This document shows positions 25,498 through 34,472 of a DNA stretch of 64,000 bases, piece by piece. Each line of letters opens with the position of its first letter. Within the stretch, counting starts at the first letter, position 1. The DNA is from Halobellus limi (lineage in GTDB: Archaea > Halobacteriota > Halobacteria > Halobacteriales > Haloferacaceae): assembly GCF_004799685.1 (NCBI RefSeq), contig NZ_CP031314.1, forward strand, positions 62,001-126,000. The letters are read 5' to 3'. A program made the translations under genes and the position numbers. Below the pieces are notes generated by a model. The model saw nothing but the letters and a program-made list of their open reading frames with translations, was not told where the DNA came from and did no database searches.

Positions 25498-25688
25498 TTG
25501 TACGTCGACCTTTCCTGTGTATTGAGAACGGATTCAAGCACGACGGGGAAGGTGACTTTCAGTTCTGAGGAGGAAACCCCAAAGGTCAGAGTCCCGTATT
25601 CGTCTCTATGTGGCGACCCTCATCGGTCGAGGGTGCTGCCGTGACGGTTTTCCGTCAACGAGCATATCGGCCTTAAATTGCGCCCAAC
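25498..25688. other. Spacer before the cysK-like remnant
   Basis: About 190 bases with no clear gene; it includes the promoter of the DUF411 gene on the minus strand. Confidence 0.35.
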
Positions 25689-25807
25689 ATGACCCAGAGC
25701 ATGACTCGTCGCACCGACTCCGACACTTCACTCCTCGAAACTGTGGGAAATACGCTCTCGTCGAACTGATGCGACTCCAAACGACGTCTCCACTCTTTTC
25801 GAAATAG
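25689..25807 (+). pseudogene. 5-prime remnant of a cysteine synthase-like gene
   Basis: Reading from the ATGs at 25689 and 25701, the frame gives SLLETVGNT, the conserved N-terminus of PLP-dependent cysteine synthases (normally followed by PLV and a Leu-rich strand). After GNT the frame breaks: the plus-one frame then reads ALVELMRLQTT until a stop at 25805-25807. A single-base deletion near 25750 plus loss of everything downstream would explain this. Only about 25 of some 300 codons remain. Confidence 0.5.
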
Positions 25808-25923
25808 ACGTGCTATAGCGAGTTACTTGCGATAAAAGCCTCAAGTCACCACCCCAGAGACTGTTCTCCCGGTTTCGATTCTTAACAGAAAGCACGGTAA
25901 ATCGTCGTTACGTATAGATATGT

Positions 25924-26922
25924 ATGAACTCCCCCAGCCATCTAGAAGTTCGAGAAGGTGCGGACATCAACCTGTACAACCAGATCCTCATTCCACTCTA
26001 CGGAGCTGATATAAGGGACTCAGTGGTCCAATATGGCCTATCACTTGCAGAAACGTATGATGCGGCTCTCCACGTGTTATATATTCAAGATGAGGAACGC
26101 ACGGAGGTGGAATCCGATCAAGTCACTAAACAAGAGGAATGGGACGCAGCAGCGGTAATTGAACCCGTGGTGGATCAGGCCCACTCGCTCGGACTCAATG
26201 TGATACCAGCAGTGGATAGTGGGCACTCTCCAGGTGTTATTCGGGAATACGCTGAGGAGAATGATATCGATTTGCTTGTCCACCAGAAACCTACACAGAC
26301 TAGATTAGCACGAATTCTCCGGAGAGACGTCTCCAGCCACATCATTCAAAATATCTCTCTTCCTGTCTTGACGATACCTGATATGGATCCCTCTGATCCG
26401 GTAGGAGAGTTATCTACTAGTCAGTTCACAGATATTCTCGTGCCTACGGATGGATACGACGAGGCATCTGTGGCCTTCAAACATGGGCTACAAATTGCTA
26501 AACGGTATGATGCAACCCTACATGGACTTTTTATCATTTCCGAACAGTCCTATTCGAGTCGGCCTGGATTCACGTGGGAAGAGGTCACTGACTCTTGGGA
26601 ACAGCGGGGAACTCGGCTCTTGGAGGACATTACGGAGAAGGCAGCGACCTTGGACGTTCCTGTCCGAACTACGTTGAGATTTGGTCAACCTCAGCAGGAG
26701 ATTCTCAAATACACTGAGGTGACTGACATCGACCTTGTTACAATGGGGACACGAGGATTGACTGGCATTCGTCGGCTATTACAGGGAAGCGTCGCAGCTC
26801 AAGTGATCGAGGAAGCAGATTACCCCGTTCTAACGATTAACCGAAGGACAGCTGAATTGAAAAAACACCCGTACACCTTTCTTCGAAAGACAAACCAGAA
26901 TCGGAAGTCAAGGCTATATTGA
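25924..26922 (+). CDS. Tandem universal stress protein (two UspA domains)
   Basis: A 332-residue soluble protein with two UspA domains (about 20-155 and 165-305). The second keeps the ATP-binding GxxGxxGxx region as GTRGLTGIRRLLQGS; the first is degenerate (HQKPTQTRLARILRR). A basic tail follows. Codon use is AT-richer than in the neighbouring metal genes, suggesting a different origin. The region after the stop is AT-rich with an ATATTA-TTTG-TAATAT hairpin. Confidence 0.85.
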   Translation: MNSPSHLEVREGADINLYNQILIPLYGADIRDSVVQYGLSLAETYDAALHVLYIQDEERTEVESDQVTKQEEWDAAAVIEPVVDQAHSLGLNVIPAVDSGHSPGVIREYAEENDIDLLVHQKPTQTRLARILRRDVSSHIIQNISLPVLTIPDMDPSDPVGELSTSQFTDILVPTDGYDEASVAFKHGLQIAKRYDATLHGLFIISEQSYSSRPGFTWEEVTDSWEQRGTRLLEDITEKAATLDVPVRTTLRFGQPQQEILKYTEVTDIDLVTMGTRGLTGIRRLLQGSVAAQVIEEADYPVLTINRRTAELKKHPYTFLRKTNQNRKSRLY

Positions 26923-27186
26923 AATATTATTTGTAATATACTAATTTCAGTCTTAAATTCGGAAATTCTAATTGCGTATTAATCCCCGTTTCTTCTACCA
27001 AACCAAAGAGTGTTAAGTTCGTTCTGCTGAATAAAGCGCGCGTACTGACCAGAAGGAAAACCAAGAAACGACAGGGCTACTCCTAAAAATCGTGTTTGTC
27101 TTCACGTTTAGGTGCATCAGATGGACGTTAGTGCGAGCAACGCGAAAAGTTAACTGGCAAATGGCTCCACGGACTGAGTTGTTGAA
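26923..27186. other. AT-rich gap
   Basis: About 260 bases with no gene; one short hairpin follows the stress-protein stop. Confidence 0.35.
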
Positions 27187-27474
27187 CTAGTCGTCCATGC
27201 CGGATGGGGTTTGGCCCGTAGTCGATCCCGACGGTGCCGACCCTGCGGCAAACTTGTAAACGGCGACGAGTCCCCAAATCACCAAGCCGAGCAGGATGAT
27301 GCCCGCCCTAATGTCGATGGGGACCACTGCAGCGTGTTCGATTGCTCCCTCGCTATCGACTGGGTGCCCGGCTCCCAGTAGCATGTCGAGCAGGCCGATC
27401 ACGACGACGCCCAAGACAACCAGGCCACCGCCGACGTACATGGCGATTTGGTCTGCCGTTGATAAGTCACTCAT
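27187..27474 (-). CDS. Two-helix membrane protein, unrecognised
   Basis: A 95-residue protein with two membrane helices (about 10-32 and 55-72) and a Ser/Gly/Thr-rich tail. It is the second gene after the DoxX protein on this strand (gap of six bases), so it probably belongs to the same operon. Family unknown to me. Confidence 0.6.
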   Translation of the reverse strand: MSDLSTADQIAMYVGGGLVVLGVVVIGLLDMLLGAGHPVDSEGAIEHAAVVPIDIRAGIILLGLVIWGLVAVYKFAAGSAPSGSTTGQTPSGMDD

Positions 27475-27480
27475 TGGTAG

Positions 27481-28014
27481 TCACCCGAGGAGTTTCCGTA
27501 ATCGCGTGTTCTCGAACAGTTCCATCTCACGCAGGCGGTTATCGACTGCCAGGACGCCGCCCGCTCCAAGTGCCACAATGGTTCCGAAGACCATGATCCC
27601 AAGGAGTTCACCCGTGACCATACCGTTGGCCCAGCCGCCACCGTAGCCGTTGATGAAGTAGAAGAACAGCATCATGAAGGCACCAAAGAAGGCGGCGGTC
27701 CTCGTGAGGACACCGAGTATCAGCCCGAGACCGATGGCGGTTTGCCCAAGCGGTACCGCCACGTTGACGAACGCCAACAGGATGCCGTCGCTGAACGGCG
27801 TGACGAAGGGGGCGAGAATCGTGCCCTGAGCGGCTCCGCCGACGAACCAGCTGGCGTCGAAGGGCCACGCCCAGATTTTGTCAAGGCCAGCGTGGAGCAT
27901 CCACCACCCGGCGGTCAGCCGGAGCAGCAGGATCCAATACGACAACCAGGCTCCCGAGACCGAGAACGACGTCTCGGTTCCGAGAAAATTCGTACGGATG
28001 GATTGAGTTGACAT
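27481..28014 (-). CDS. DoxX-family membrane protein
   Basis: A 177-residue membrane protein with four helices. It has RLTAGWWMLHAGLDKI and VPLGQTAIGLGLILGVLTR, typical of DoxX/quinol-oxidase subunit-like proteins. The ATG at 28014 is preferred over a possible start at 28026. DoxX proteins are often tied to thiosulfate or copper/redox genes. A second family member lies at 37695. Confidence 0.8.
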   Translation of the reverse strand: MSTQSIRTNFLGTETSFSVSGAWLSYWILLLRLTAGWWMLHAGLDKIWAWPFDASWFVGGAAQGTILAPFVTPFSDGILLAFVNVAVPLGQTAIGLGLILGVLTRTAAFFGAFMMLFFYFINGYGGGWANGMVTGELLGIMVFGTIVALGAGGVLAVDNRLREMELFENTRLRKLLG

Positions 28015-28026
28015 GGCATACTTCAC

Positions 28027-28333
28027 CTCACGGCTGATTTTGTCAGATGTAGTAAAAAAGATTGATGGTGTTCGTGATTTCTAAGAGTCGGGGCTCATTT
28101 CAGGAACGCGGATATCCGAGGTGAGTTGGATGATTCTCAAGAAGGAATTCGGTCACCCTCTACGGACTGATTGTGTGCTGGGGCGTGTAAGCGGGAACAC
28201 TGATGAAGCCGAGCCCACCGAATTCTGGATCTCGGAAAATTCGCTTGAGGGACTCCATTTGCTGATTTAATCCTCTGTACTTACCGATCCTCCCAGTAGC
28301 TAACAGATTCTGAGAATTTAACTCGAGCGGATG
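28027..28333. other. Intergenic region without a clear gene
   Basis: Holds the promoter of the DoxX gene on the minus strand (AT-run around 28050-28065). The rest shows no domain-like ORF or RNA gene. Confidence 0.4.
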
Positions 28334-29509
28334 TCAATTAATCAACTCCCATTGGTTAGTCATTCCTCCATAGACACGGTTTAAAACTCGTCGTCTCGAG
28401 AAAATACGGGCAAACAAAACAGGGTGGCGGAGGAGACGCAGTAGAACTGTACTCGGAGACCGGTCAACGTCTTCAATATCGATCCCGGCAGCGGCACGAA
28501 TTGCTGCTCCCAGAACCTTGGGATTACGAGTTTCAAGAAAGTATCTCACAACTGTGGCGAAAATGTACTCCGTTTTCATCCTCTGATATAAACTGTCAGG
28601 AAAATTGTGTAATTGGCCGCTGTTAGCCAACTCTGCGGCCAAGAATCCCGATTCAACGGCCTGTGAAATTCCTTTTCCAGTGAGTCGGTTTGCGATCCCC
28701 GCAGCATCACCAACCCGTACGACGGAATGCTCCGGTAGATAGGTTCTGTCGGGATCGAGACTGGGTCCCTCGGGAATGATTGCGACGTTCGTCCGTTCCT
28801 GCGACGGGACTGGCCACCCATTCCGCTTACAGGCTTCCCTCAATGCCTTCATATAATCACTAGGCCGGTCACTGACCGTCCAGCCGATACCAACGTTGGC
28901 TCGTTGCGATGTCTTCGGGAATGCCCACGAGTACCCTGTATAGTTCTCCAGAATTATCCGGCTGTTCGGGTACAACTCGGTGAAGTCCCCTTCGACATCA
29001 CTGTTAAGCGCTACCATATATCCTGAATACTCGTTGGTTGTTCCGAGCGCTTTACTAGAGAGTGATGGCTGACCGGTTGCATCAACGACGAGATCATACT
29101 CATCGGTGAACTCGTGGAAATCTGTCCGTGTGATAGACTGGTTTTCGTGGATGTCAACACCCTTCTCTGAGAGTTGTTCTGCCCAGGACTGCTCAACGAC
29201 ATTTCGGTCCGTTATATATGTATCCGCAGCAGGAAAGGTGCCGGCTCCAGTGCGGTGGCGATCGGCGTCGATTCCGTCATACACCTCCACTTCCATCGCT
29301 GGCAGCGGATTGAGAAAGCCGTTCTCTACAGTCGGCTCGAGTGGGATCTTCGATACCGCTGTCATCGCTTCTCCGCAATTAACGCGTTTGCTATCGTAGG
29401 ACTGCCGCTCATATAGTTCGACGACGAATCCAGCGTCGTCGAATCCAGCAGCTGCTGCAAGCCCGGCCATCCCTCCACCTATTACCGCAATTTTGGACGT
29501 TCGTGTCAT
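28334..29509 (-). CDS. Geranylgeranyl reductase-like FAD oxidoreductase
   Basis: A 391-residue flavoprotein with the FAD-binding dinucleotide motif KIAVIGGGMAGLAAAAGF at the start, VNCGEAM, a middle VVDATGQPS motif, and the second FAD motif GDAAGIANRLTGKGI. This is the pattern of the geranylgeranyl reductase family that reduces isoprenoid chains, and related oxidoreductases; the substrate is unknown. The ATG at 29509 is 28 bases after the upstream DUF63 gene stop. Confidence 0.8.
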   Translation of the reverse strand: MTRTSKIAVIGGGMAGLAAAAGFDDAGFVVELYERQSYDSKRVNCGEAMTAVSKIPLEPTVENGFLNPLPAMEVEVYDGIDADRHRTGAGTFPAADTYITDRNVVEQSWAEQLSEKGVDIHENQSITRTDFHEFTDEYDLVVDATGQPSLSSKALGTTNEYSGYMVALNSDVEGDFTELYPNSRIILENYTGYSWAFPKTSQRANVGIGWTVSDRPSDYMKALREACKRNGWPVPSQERTNVAIIPEGPSLDPDRTYLPEHSVVRVGDAAGIANRLTGKGISQAVESGFLAAELANSGQLHNFPDSLYQRMKTEYIFATVVRYFLETRNPKVLGAAIRAAAGIDIEDVDRSPSTVLLRLLRHPVLFARIFSRRRVLNRVYGGMTNQWELIN

Positions 29510-29537
29510 CGGTTTTTGCCAATCTTTGAGGCCATCG

Positions 29538-30539
29538 TTAAGCTCCCAACAGCATCCGAAGTGACCCACGAACGCCCATCGGGAGTCCGATCGCTCCGAT
29601 GAAGAACGTCATAAGCCACCACCACGTGTGATTCATCTCCTCTTTCGCATCGGCGAGATACCACACGATGCCGACAGTCACGACGAGTTTCAGCACGAAC
29701 GTCGATCCGGAGAATCCAGTCGCCTGGTACACGAGATTCGTCACGACCAGCTTTGGGGAGTAGCCGAGGAACGTCACACCGATGAGATTCTGCGCAGCGT
29801 CCCACAACTGGCCGAAAACGGCCAGCAGAATTAGCGGGTGTCGAAGGTGTGTGATATTGACGAAACTCGCGCCCCAGTAGTAGAGTGCGGTTACGCCGAG
29901 CGCTATCCCCGTCGTCGCGACAGGAACCCATAGGCGGAGTGGGGTCGATGTCGAGAGGCCGTGCCAAACAGCCCACCAGACGGCCCCGACAGCCCACACC
30001 GACCCGACGAGCCCGACTGTTAGCGGGATAGATCCGATATTTTGGTCACGCAAGAGTGCACCGACACCGAGCGCGAGGATGGTGACAGCGGTGACGACGA
30101 TGTAAATCGATGGCGTGATGAACCACACCGCGTAGTCCCCGAGCAGCCCGAGATCCTCGAGGGCGCGCATCGCCCCACCTGCGATGATGATCGGAGCGAA
30201 CCCGTAGGCCAGTCGTGCGTCGAACGTGACGTCGAGTTGGTCGAGATACGCACGTAGTCCGGGGAGGCTGTATACGACTGCCGCGAGGTAGATTACCGTG
30301 TTCACCGCGTTGTAGCCCTGGACAGCACGAACCCCCTCGTGCGTGACTGGCTGACCGGCCGCATCGGCGACGACTGGTCCCCAGAGATACTGCCAGATGA
30401 ACCGGTCGTAGACCAACGTCGGAAACACGAGGATGCCCCCACCGAGGAGGACGAGCGGGGCCAGCAGGTACAGCGCCCACCACTCGCGTGAGCCGGTCTC
30501 CGGAAGGACAGTCTCGACGCGGCGGGTGACAGTACTCAC
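29538..30539 (-). CDS. DUF63-family membrane protein
   Basis: A 333-residue polytopic membrane protein with about nine helices, matching DUF63 (ALEDLGLLGDYAVWFITPSIYI). Haloarchaea usually carry one copy; function unknown. The start is the GTG at 30539, which overlaps the stop of the preceding small DNA-binding gene (GTGA), so translation is likely coupled. It is followed by the geranylgeranyl reductase-like gene. Confidence 0.75.
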   Translation of the reverse strand: MSTVTRRVETVLPETGSREWWALYLLAPLVLLGGGILVFPTLVYDRFIWQYLWGPVVADAAGQPVTHEGVRAVQGYNAVNTVIYLAAVVYSLPGLRAYLDQLDVTFDARLAYGFAPIIIAGGAMRALEDLGLLGDYAVWFITPSIYIVVTAVTILALGVGALLRDQNIGSIPLTVGLVGSVWAVGAVWWAVWHGLSTSTPLRLWVPVATTGIALGVTALYYWGASFVNITHLRHPLILLAVFGQLWDAAQNLIGVTFLGYSPKLVVTNLVYQATGFSGSTFVLKLVVTVGIVWYLADAKEEMNHTWWWLMTFFIGAIGLPMGVRGSLRMLLGA

Positions 30540-30760
30540 GACCCGTTCACCTCCAATCGCCACGTCGTGCTTTTCGAGCGCCCCCACTGTTCGAGTGAAA
30601 CGATTGTGAGTTCGTCCTGGAGCTGGCTGAGATACTGCGCGACTGCCTTGGGAGATCCGTCGAGGTCGCTGGCAATCTCGCGAGCCCGGAGGTATGTCGG
30701 TTCGCTACTGGCTGTCTCGACGAGGTACCTTCGAACCGTGTGCCGGGAAATATTCGACAT
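30536..30760 (-). CDS. Small winged-helix (DUF7123-like) protein
   Basis: A 74-residue protein beginning SNISRHTVRRYLVETA, then a LDGSPKAVAQYLSQLQ helix and SLEQWGRSKSTTWRLE, as in small haloarchaeal DUF7123-type winged-helix proteins. The start is the ATG at 30760; a longer frame to 30952 is the reverse side of the ATPase gene. First gene of the DUF63/flavoprotein operon, 17 bases after the copper ATPase. Confidence 0.7.
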   Translation of the reverse strand: MSNISRHTVRRYLVETASSEPTYLRAREIASDLDGSPKAVAQYLSQLQDELTIVSLEQWGRSKSTTWRLEVNGS

Positions 30761-30777
30761 TGATCTAGAGGTGACGG

Positions 30778-33384
30778 TTAGCGAAGAAATCCGAAGAGCT
30801 TGTAGTCGTGATCGGGGGTGTACCGCCGGAACAGGAGACTGTTCGTCAGCACCGACACCGACGAGAACGCCATTGCTGCTGCAGCGAGCACGGGCTGGAG
30901 GAGGCCGAGCGACGCTAACGGAATCATCGCCGTGTTGTAACCGAGCGCCCACACGAGGTTCTGTTTGATCTTCTGGAGTGTCGCGTCTGAGATTCGGATC
31001 GCCTTTACCACGTCGAGCGGGTCGTCTCGCATCAGCGTGACGTCTGCAGCTTCGATGGCGACGTCGGTGCCGGAGCCGATTGCTGTCCCGACGTGTGCGA
31101 CCGCGAGTGCCGGAGCGTCGTTGACGCCGTCACCGACCATCATCGCCTGCCGGCCCTCGTCTTGAATACTGTCGACCGCGTTGGACTTGTCCTCAGGAAG
31201 GACTCCTGCGCGGACGTTCTTCGGGTCGATACCCACCTGTTTAGCGACCGCACGGGCAGTTCGCTCGTTGTCGCCCGTAATCATCATCACGTCAACTCCC
31301 CGCTCTTGGAGTGCTGTGACAGCCTGCTTGGAGCTTTCCTTCACTGTGTCGGCGTCGGCGACCACACCCACGAGCTCCCCCTCGTAGGCGACCAGCATCG
31401 CCGTCTTCCCCTCGTTCTCGAGGCGTTCCATCGTCTCCTCAGCGGGAGAGGGGTCGATCCCGTTGTCCCGCAGCAGCTTGCGGTTGCCGACCAGCACCTC
31501 GCTGTCACCAATGACTGCTTTGATCCCGTGGCCCGGAACGTTCTCGAAGTCGTCAGGCTCAGTCACGTCCAGGCCGCGTTCTTCGGCCCCTTCGACGATT
31601 GCACGGGCGAGCGGGTGTTCGCTGCCGCTTTCAGCTATCGCCGCCAGTCGAAGCACATCATCCTCTGAGAGGCGCTCACGGGTGCTGAGCTGTCCACCAT
31701 CTGGGGTCGGCTCGCCACCGTCAGTCACCACATTTCCATCGCTATCAAAGACGACCACGTCGGTGAGTTCCATTTCACCCTCCGTGAGGGTGCCCGTCTT
31801 GTCGAAGACGACCGTGTCGACGTCTTTTGCGCGTTCGAGGATGTCACCGCCCTTGAACAGGACGCCGTTCTGGGCACCAATCGTCGTCCCGACCATCGTC
31901 GCTGCGGGCGTCGCCAGCCCCAGCGCACAGGGACAGGCGATGAGGATCGAGGACGCGAAGACAATTATCGCGAACTCGAAGACTGAAACGGTCCCACCGA
32001 CCGGGGCCGGGCCGCCAGCAACCTGACCCCACAGCGGGAGCCAGTCGACGAAGCCAGCGAGAGCCTCGGGGAACAGGAACCAGACGACACCCCAGAGAAG
32101 GGCGTTCGCGATGACCGCAGGCACGAAGTACGCGGAGATGCGGTCGGCGAGATTCTGGATGTCGGGCTGGCGCGACTGGGCCTCCTTGACTGTCTGGACG
32201 ATCTGTTGGAGGGCCGTGTCTTCTCCAACCTTCGTCGCCTCCACGACAAGGACGCCGTTCTCGTTAATCGTCGAGCCGACGACCTCATCGCCCTCCTCTT
32301 TCTCGACAGGCACAGATTCGCCAGTGACCATTGACTCGTCGACGGCAGACTGACCGTCGACAACGACACCGTCTGTGGGAATCTTCTCACCTGGACGAAT
32401 TTTCATCCGGTCACCAGTTGTGACCTCTTCGAGTGGAACTTCTTCTTCACTGCCGTCCTCGCGGACAATGGTCGCCGTTTCGGCTTCCATTTCGAGGAGC
32501 TTTCGGAGGGCCTCACCCGCTTGGCCCTTCGACCGAGCTTCGAGATAGTTACCCAACGTGATGAACACGAGGATGAGGGCTGCCGTGTCGAAATAAAGTC
32601 CACCTGCAATGAGTTCAGCAAGGACTGCCACAGAGTATAGATAGGCCGTTGTTGAACCGATCGCAATCAGCACGTCCATATTGGCGCGGCCGTTCTTCAC
32701 GATCGCCTTGTACGAGTTCTTATAGAACGGCCAGCCGAGGATCGCCTGTACCGGCGTGGCGAGGAGGAACTCAACCCAGCCAAGTTCCACACCGAAGACG
32801 GCTTCAGGGACGATCGCGCCACCGAGCAGATAATTGTCGATGAGGAAGAAGAGCAACGGTGCCGATAACACTGCCCCAAAGAGGGTCAACCTGAGTTGTT
32901 TCCGAGTTTCGGCTTGACGGGCGGCATCTCGTGCGTCCTGGCCCGACTCTTCGTCGGCACCATCTTCGCGGACGGGCGAGTAGCCAGCCTCCTCGATAGC
33001 ATCGTACAGCGCACCAATAGATACTTCCGCAGGATTGTAGGTGACCTGTGCTTCGTCGGTTGCGTAATTGACCTCCGCATTAACGACGCCCGGAATATTT
33101 TCAAGAGCGGTTTGGTTGGTCTCGGCGCAGTTGGCACAGGTCATATCGGAGATGGCAATCGTTACCGTCTCAGAGACTGCGCCGTACCCGGCCTCGTCGA
33201 TCGCGTCGTAGATTTCTTTGAGCGATACCTCTTCAGGGTCGTAGGTGACGGAACCCTCGTCGGTGGCGAAGTTCGCATCCGCCTCCGATACCCCGTCGAG
33301 CGATTCGAGAGTGTCCTGGATCGTCGCCGAACAGTTGGCGCAGGACATTCCCGTGATATCAAGATGGATTGTTTGGCTTGTCAT
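30778..33384 (-). CDS. copA: Copper-exporting P1B-1 ATPase
   Basis: An 868-residue P-type ATPase. It has two N-terminal HMA domains (GMSCANCSA and DMTCANCAE CxxC motifs), the TGES loop, the transmembrane CPC motif IACPCALGL (about residue 483), DKTGTLT (about residue 527), HP in SEHPLA, and [15 protein letters not shown] with two CxxC domains is the P1B-1 type that exports Cu(I) in characterised members. The operator-like palindrome at 33459 lies upstream. The Lrp-TRASH gene at 33479-34069 is directly upstream on the same strand. Confidence 0.9.
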   Translation of the reverse strand: MTSQTIHLDITGMSCANCSATIQDTLESLDGVSEADANFATDEGSVTYDPEEVSLKEIYDAIDEAGYGAVSETVTIAISDMTCANCAETNQTALENIPGVVNAEVNYATDEAQVTYNPAEVSIGALYDAIEEAGYSPVREDGADEESGQDARDAARQAETRKQLRLTLFGAVLSAPLLFFLIDNYLLGGAIVPEAVFGVELGWVEFLLATPVQAILGWPFYKNSYKAIVKNGRANMDVLIAIGSTTAYLYSVAVLAELIAGGLYFDTAALILVFITLGNYLEARSKGQAGEALRKLLEMEAETATIVREDGSEEEVPLEEVTTGDRMKIRPGEKIPTDGVVVDGQSAVDESMVTGESVPVEKEEGDEVVGSTINENGVLVVEATKVGEDTALQQIVQTVKEAQSRQPDIQNLADRISAYFVPAVIANALLWGVVWFLFPEALAGFVDWLPLWGQVAGGPAPVGGTVSVFEFAIIVFASSILIACPCALGLATPAATMVGTTIGAQNGVLFKGGDILERAKDVDTVVFDKTGTLTEGEMELTDVVVFDSDGNVVTDGGEPTPDGGQLSTRERLSEDDVLRLAAIAESGSEHPLARAIVEGAEERGLDVTEPDDFENVPGHGIKAVIGDSEVLVGNRKLLRDNGIDPSPAEETMERLENEGKTAMLVAYEGELVGVVADADTVKESSKQAVTALQERGVDVMMITGDNERTARAVAKQVGIDPKNVRAGVLPEDKSNAVDSIQDEGRQAMMVGDGVNDAPALAVAHVGTAIGSGTDVAIEAADVTLMRDDPLDVVKAIRISDATLQKIKQNLVWALGYNTAMIPLASLGLLQPVLAAAAMAFSSVSVLTNSLLFRRYTPDHDYKLFGFLR

Positions 33385-33458
33385 GCTTGTTCTACTATAC
33401 GGGGTCTAGGTTTAGGCGATTTACTGCTTCGAGAGGCGGGGTTTCGACTGCAGGAAAA

Positions 33459-33471
33459 TTTGGATTCCAAA
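33459..33471. promoter_or_regulatory. Perfect palindrome TTTGGATTCCAAA upstream of copA
   Basis: A 13-base palindrome between the Lrp-TRASH gene and copA, about 81 bases before the copA start. It is the best copy of the motif repeated near other metal genes. Confidence 0.55.
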
Positions 33472-33478
33472 GACAGCG

Positions 33479-34069
33479 TTACGCTCCCTCTTCGAGTCGC
33501 TGATACCGATCGTCGAACCGTGTGAGACAGGACGGACAACAGAAGTGATAGATCTCTCCGTCGATTCTCGTCGTTTCACCTTGATTATCAACGGTATTGT
33601 TACATTCAGCACAGGTGAGTGCAAATTCGACGCCATCAACGGACGGCGTCCATTCAAGCTCGTCAATTAGTGTGACGGTGTAATCTGCTACATCGATCTC
33701 GTTAAAGAGTCCATCTACCCACTGACGTACGTTCTGGGCTTCAACACGGGCATAGAACCAAAGATCTCCTTCGGAGGTCGTGAAGACGTGTTCAACGCCA
33801 TCTGACTCTCGAGCCCGCTCGCGGGCGGCCTCCAACGACGCTGAGCCGATTTCGGCCTGAATAAATACCGGTACACCAGCTCGGAGATGAGCCCGGTTGA
33901 CGTCAATCGTGAAGTTGTTAATGATGCCAGCTTCCTGTAATCGCTTTACCCGGTCAGAAACGGCTGGCCCCGACAAGTCGACCTCCTCGCCAATATCGCT
34001 GAACGGGCGGCGGGCGTCATCAGCGAGTAACGAGAGGATTTCTAAGTCGGTTTCATCCAAATCGCGCAT
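33479..34069 (-). CDS. Lrp/AsnC-family regulator with TRASH domain
   Basis: A 196-residue protein with an AsnC winged helix (DLDETDLEILSLLADDAR), an AsnC ligand domain and a TRASH domain (CAECNN and FCCPSCLTRF). The ATG at 34069 is supported by an AT-rich box about 27 bases upstream. It lies immediately upstream of copA and is the second such regulator here (other at 22508). In Halobacterium a Lrp-TRASH regulator (VNG1179C) activates the copper ATPase, so control of copA is likely. Confidence 0.85.
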   Translation of the reverse strand: MRDLDETDLEILSLLADDARRPFSDIGEEVDLSGPAVSDRVKRLQEAGIINNFTIDVNRAHLRAGVPVFIQAEIGSASLEAARERARESDGVEHVFTTSEGDLWFYARVEAQNVRQWVDGLFNEIDVADYTVTLIDELEWTPSVDGVEFALTCAECNNTVDNQGETTRIDGEIYHFCCPSCLTRFDDRYQRLEEGA

Positions 34070-34149
34070 ACGACCGCTTCGTCTCGCAGGATACATTATT
34101 GTTGCCCACAACACACCTTCGAAATCGGTGATCTAGGGCTGCGACAACA

Positions 34150-34160
34150 TTGGATTCTAA
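34150..34160. promoter_or_regulatory. TTGGATTCTAA site upstream of the copper chaperone
   Basis: Matches the motif at 10 of 11 positions, about 43 bases before the chaperone start and just upstream of the TATA-like CATAGAATA at 34170-34180. It lies between divergent genes (Lrp-TRASH and chaperone). Confidence 0.5.
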
Positions 34161-34197
34161 GCAGAAAACCACATAGAATACTCGCCCCTATCTACGA

Positions 34198-34401
34198 ATG
34201 GATATGACTCAGACAATCACCGTCGAAGGAATGACCTGTGAACATTGCGAGCAGACCGTCGAAGAGGCACTCGAAGAAGTTGAGGGGGTTACGTCCGCTA
34301 CTGCGGATCGTGACTCAGAATCCGCGACGGTCGAGGGGTCCGCTGAACGGGATGAGCTTGTGACTGTGGTCGAAGACGCTGGATACGATGCCTCTGCGTA
34401 A
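34198..34401 (+). CDS. HMA-domain copper chaperone
   Basis: A 67-residue HMA protein with EGMTCEHCEQT near residue 11 and a GYDASA end, i.e. a CopZ-type Cu(I) chaperone. The ATG at 34198 or the one at 34204 (MTQTIT) could start it. It is divergent from the copA regulator, and a motif copy lies upstream. Aconitase follows 72 bases downstream. Confidence 0.85.
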   Translation: MDMTQTITVEGMTCEHCEQTVEEALEEVEGVTSATADRDSESATVEGSAERDELVTVVEDAGYDASA

Positions 34402-34472
34402 CAAATCCCGATTCTCGTCGAATCGGATTCGGAGAGGGATTGATACGACTGCCAATCCCAGGTGTAGATACT

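Noticed and set aside
25610-25807. 65-codon plus ORF as a complete small gene
   Set aside because: Its end is the shifted frame of the cysteine synthase-like remnant and its start has no family features or promoter.
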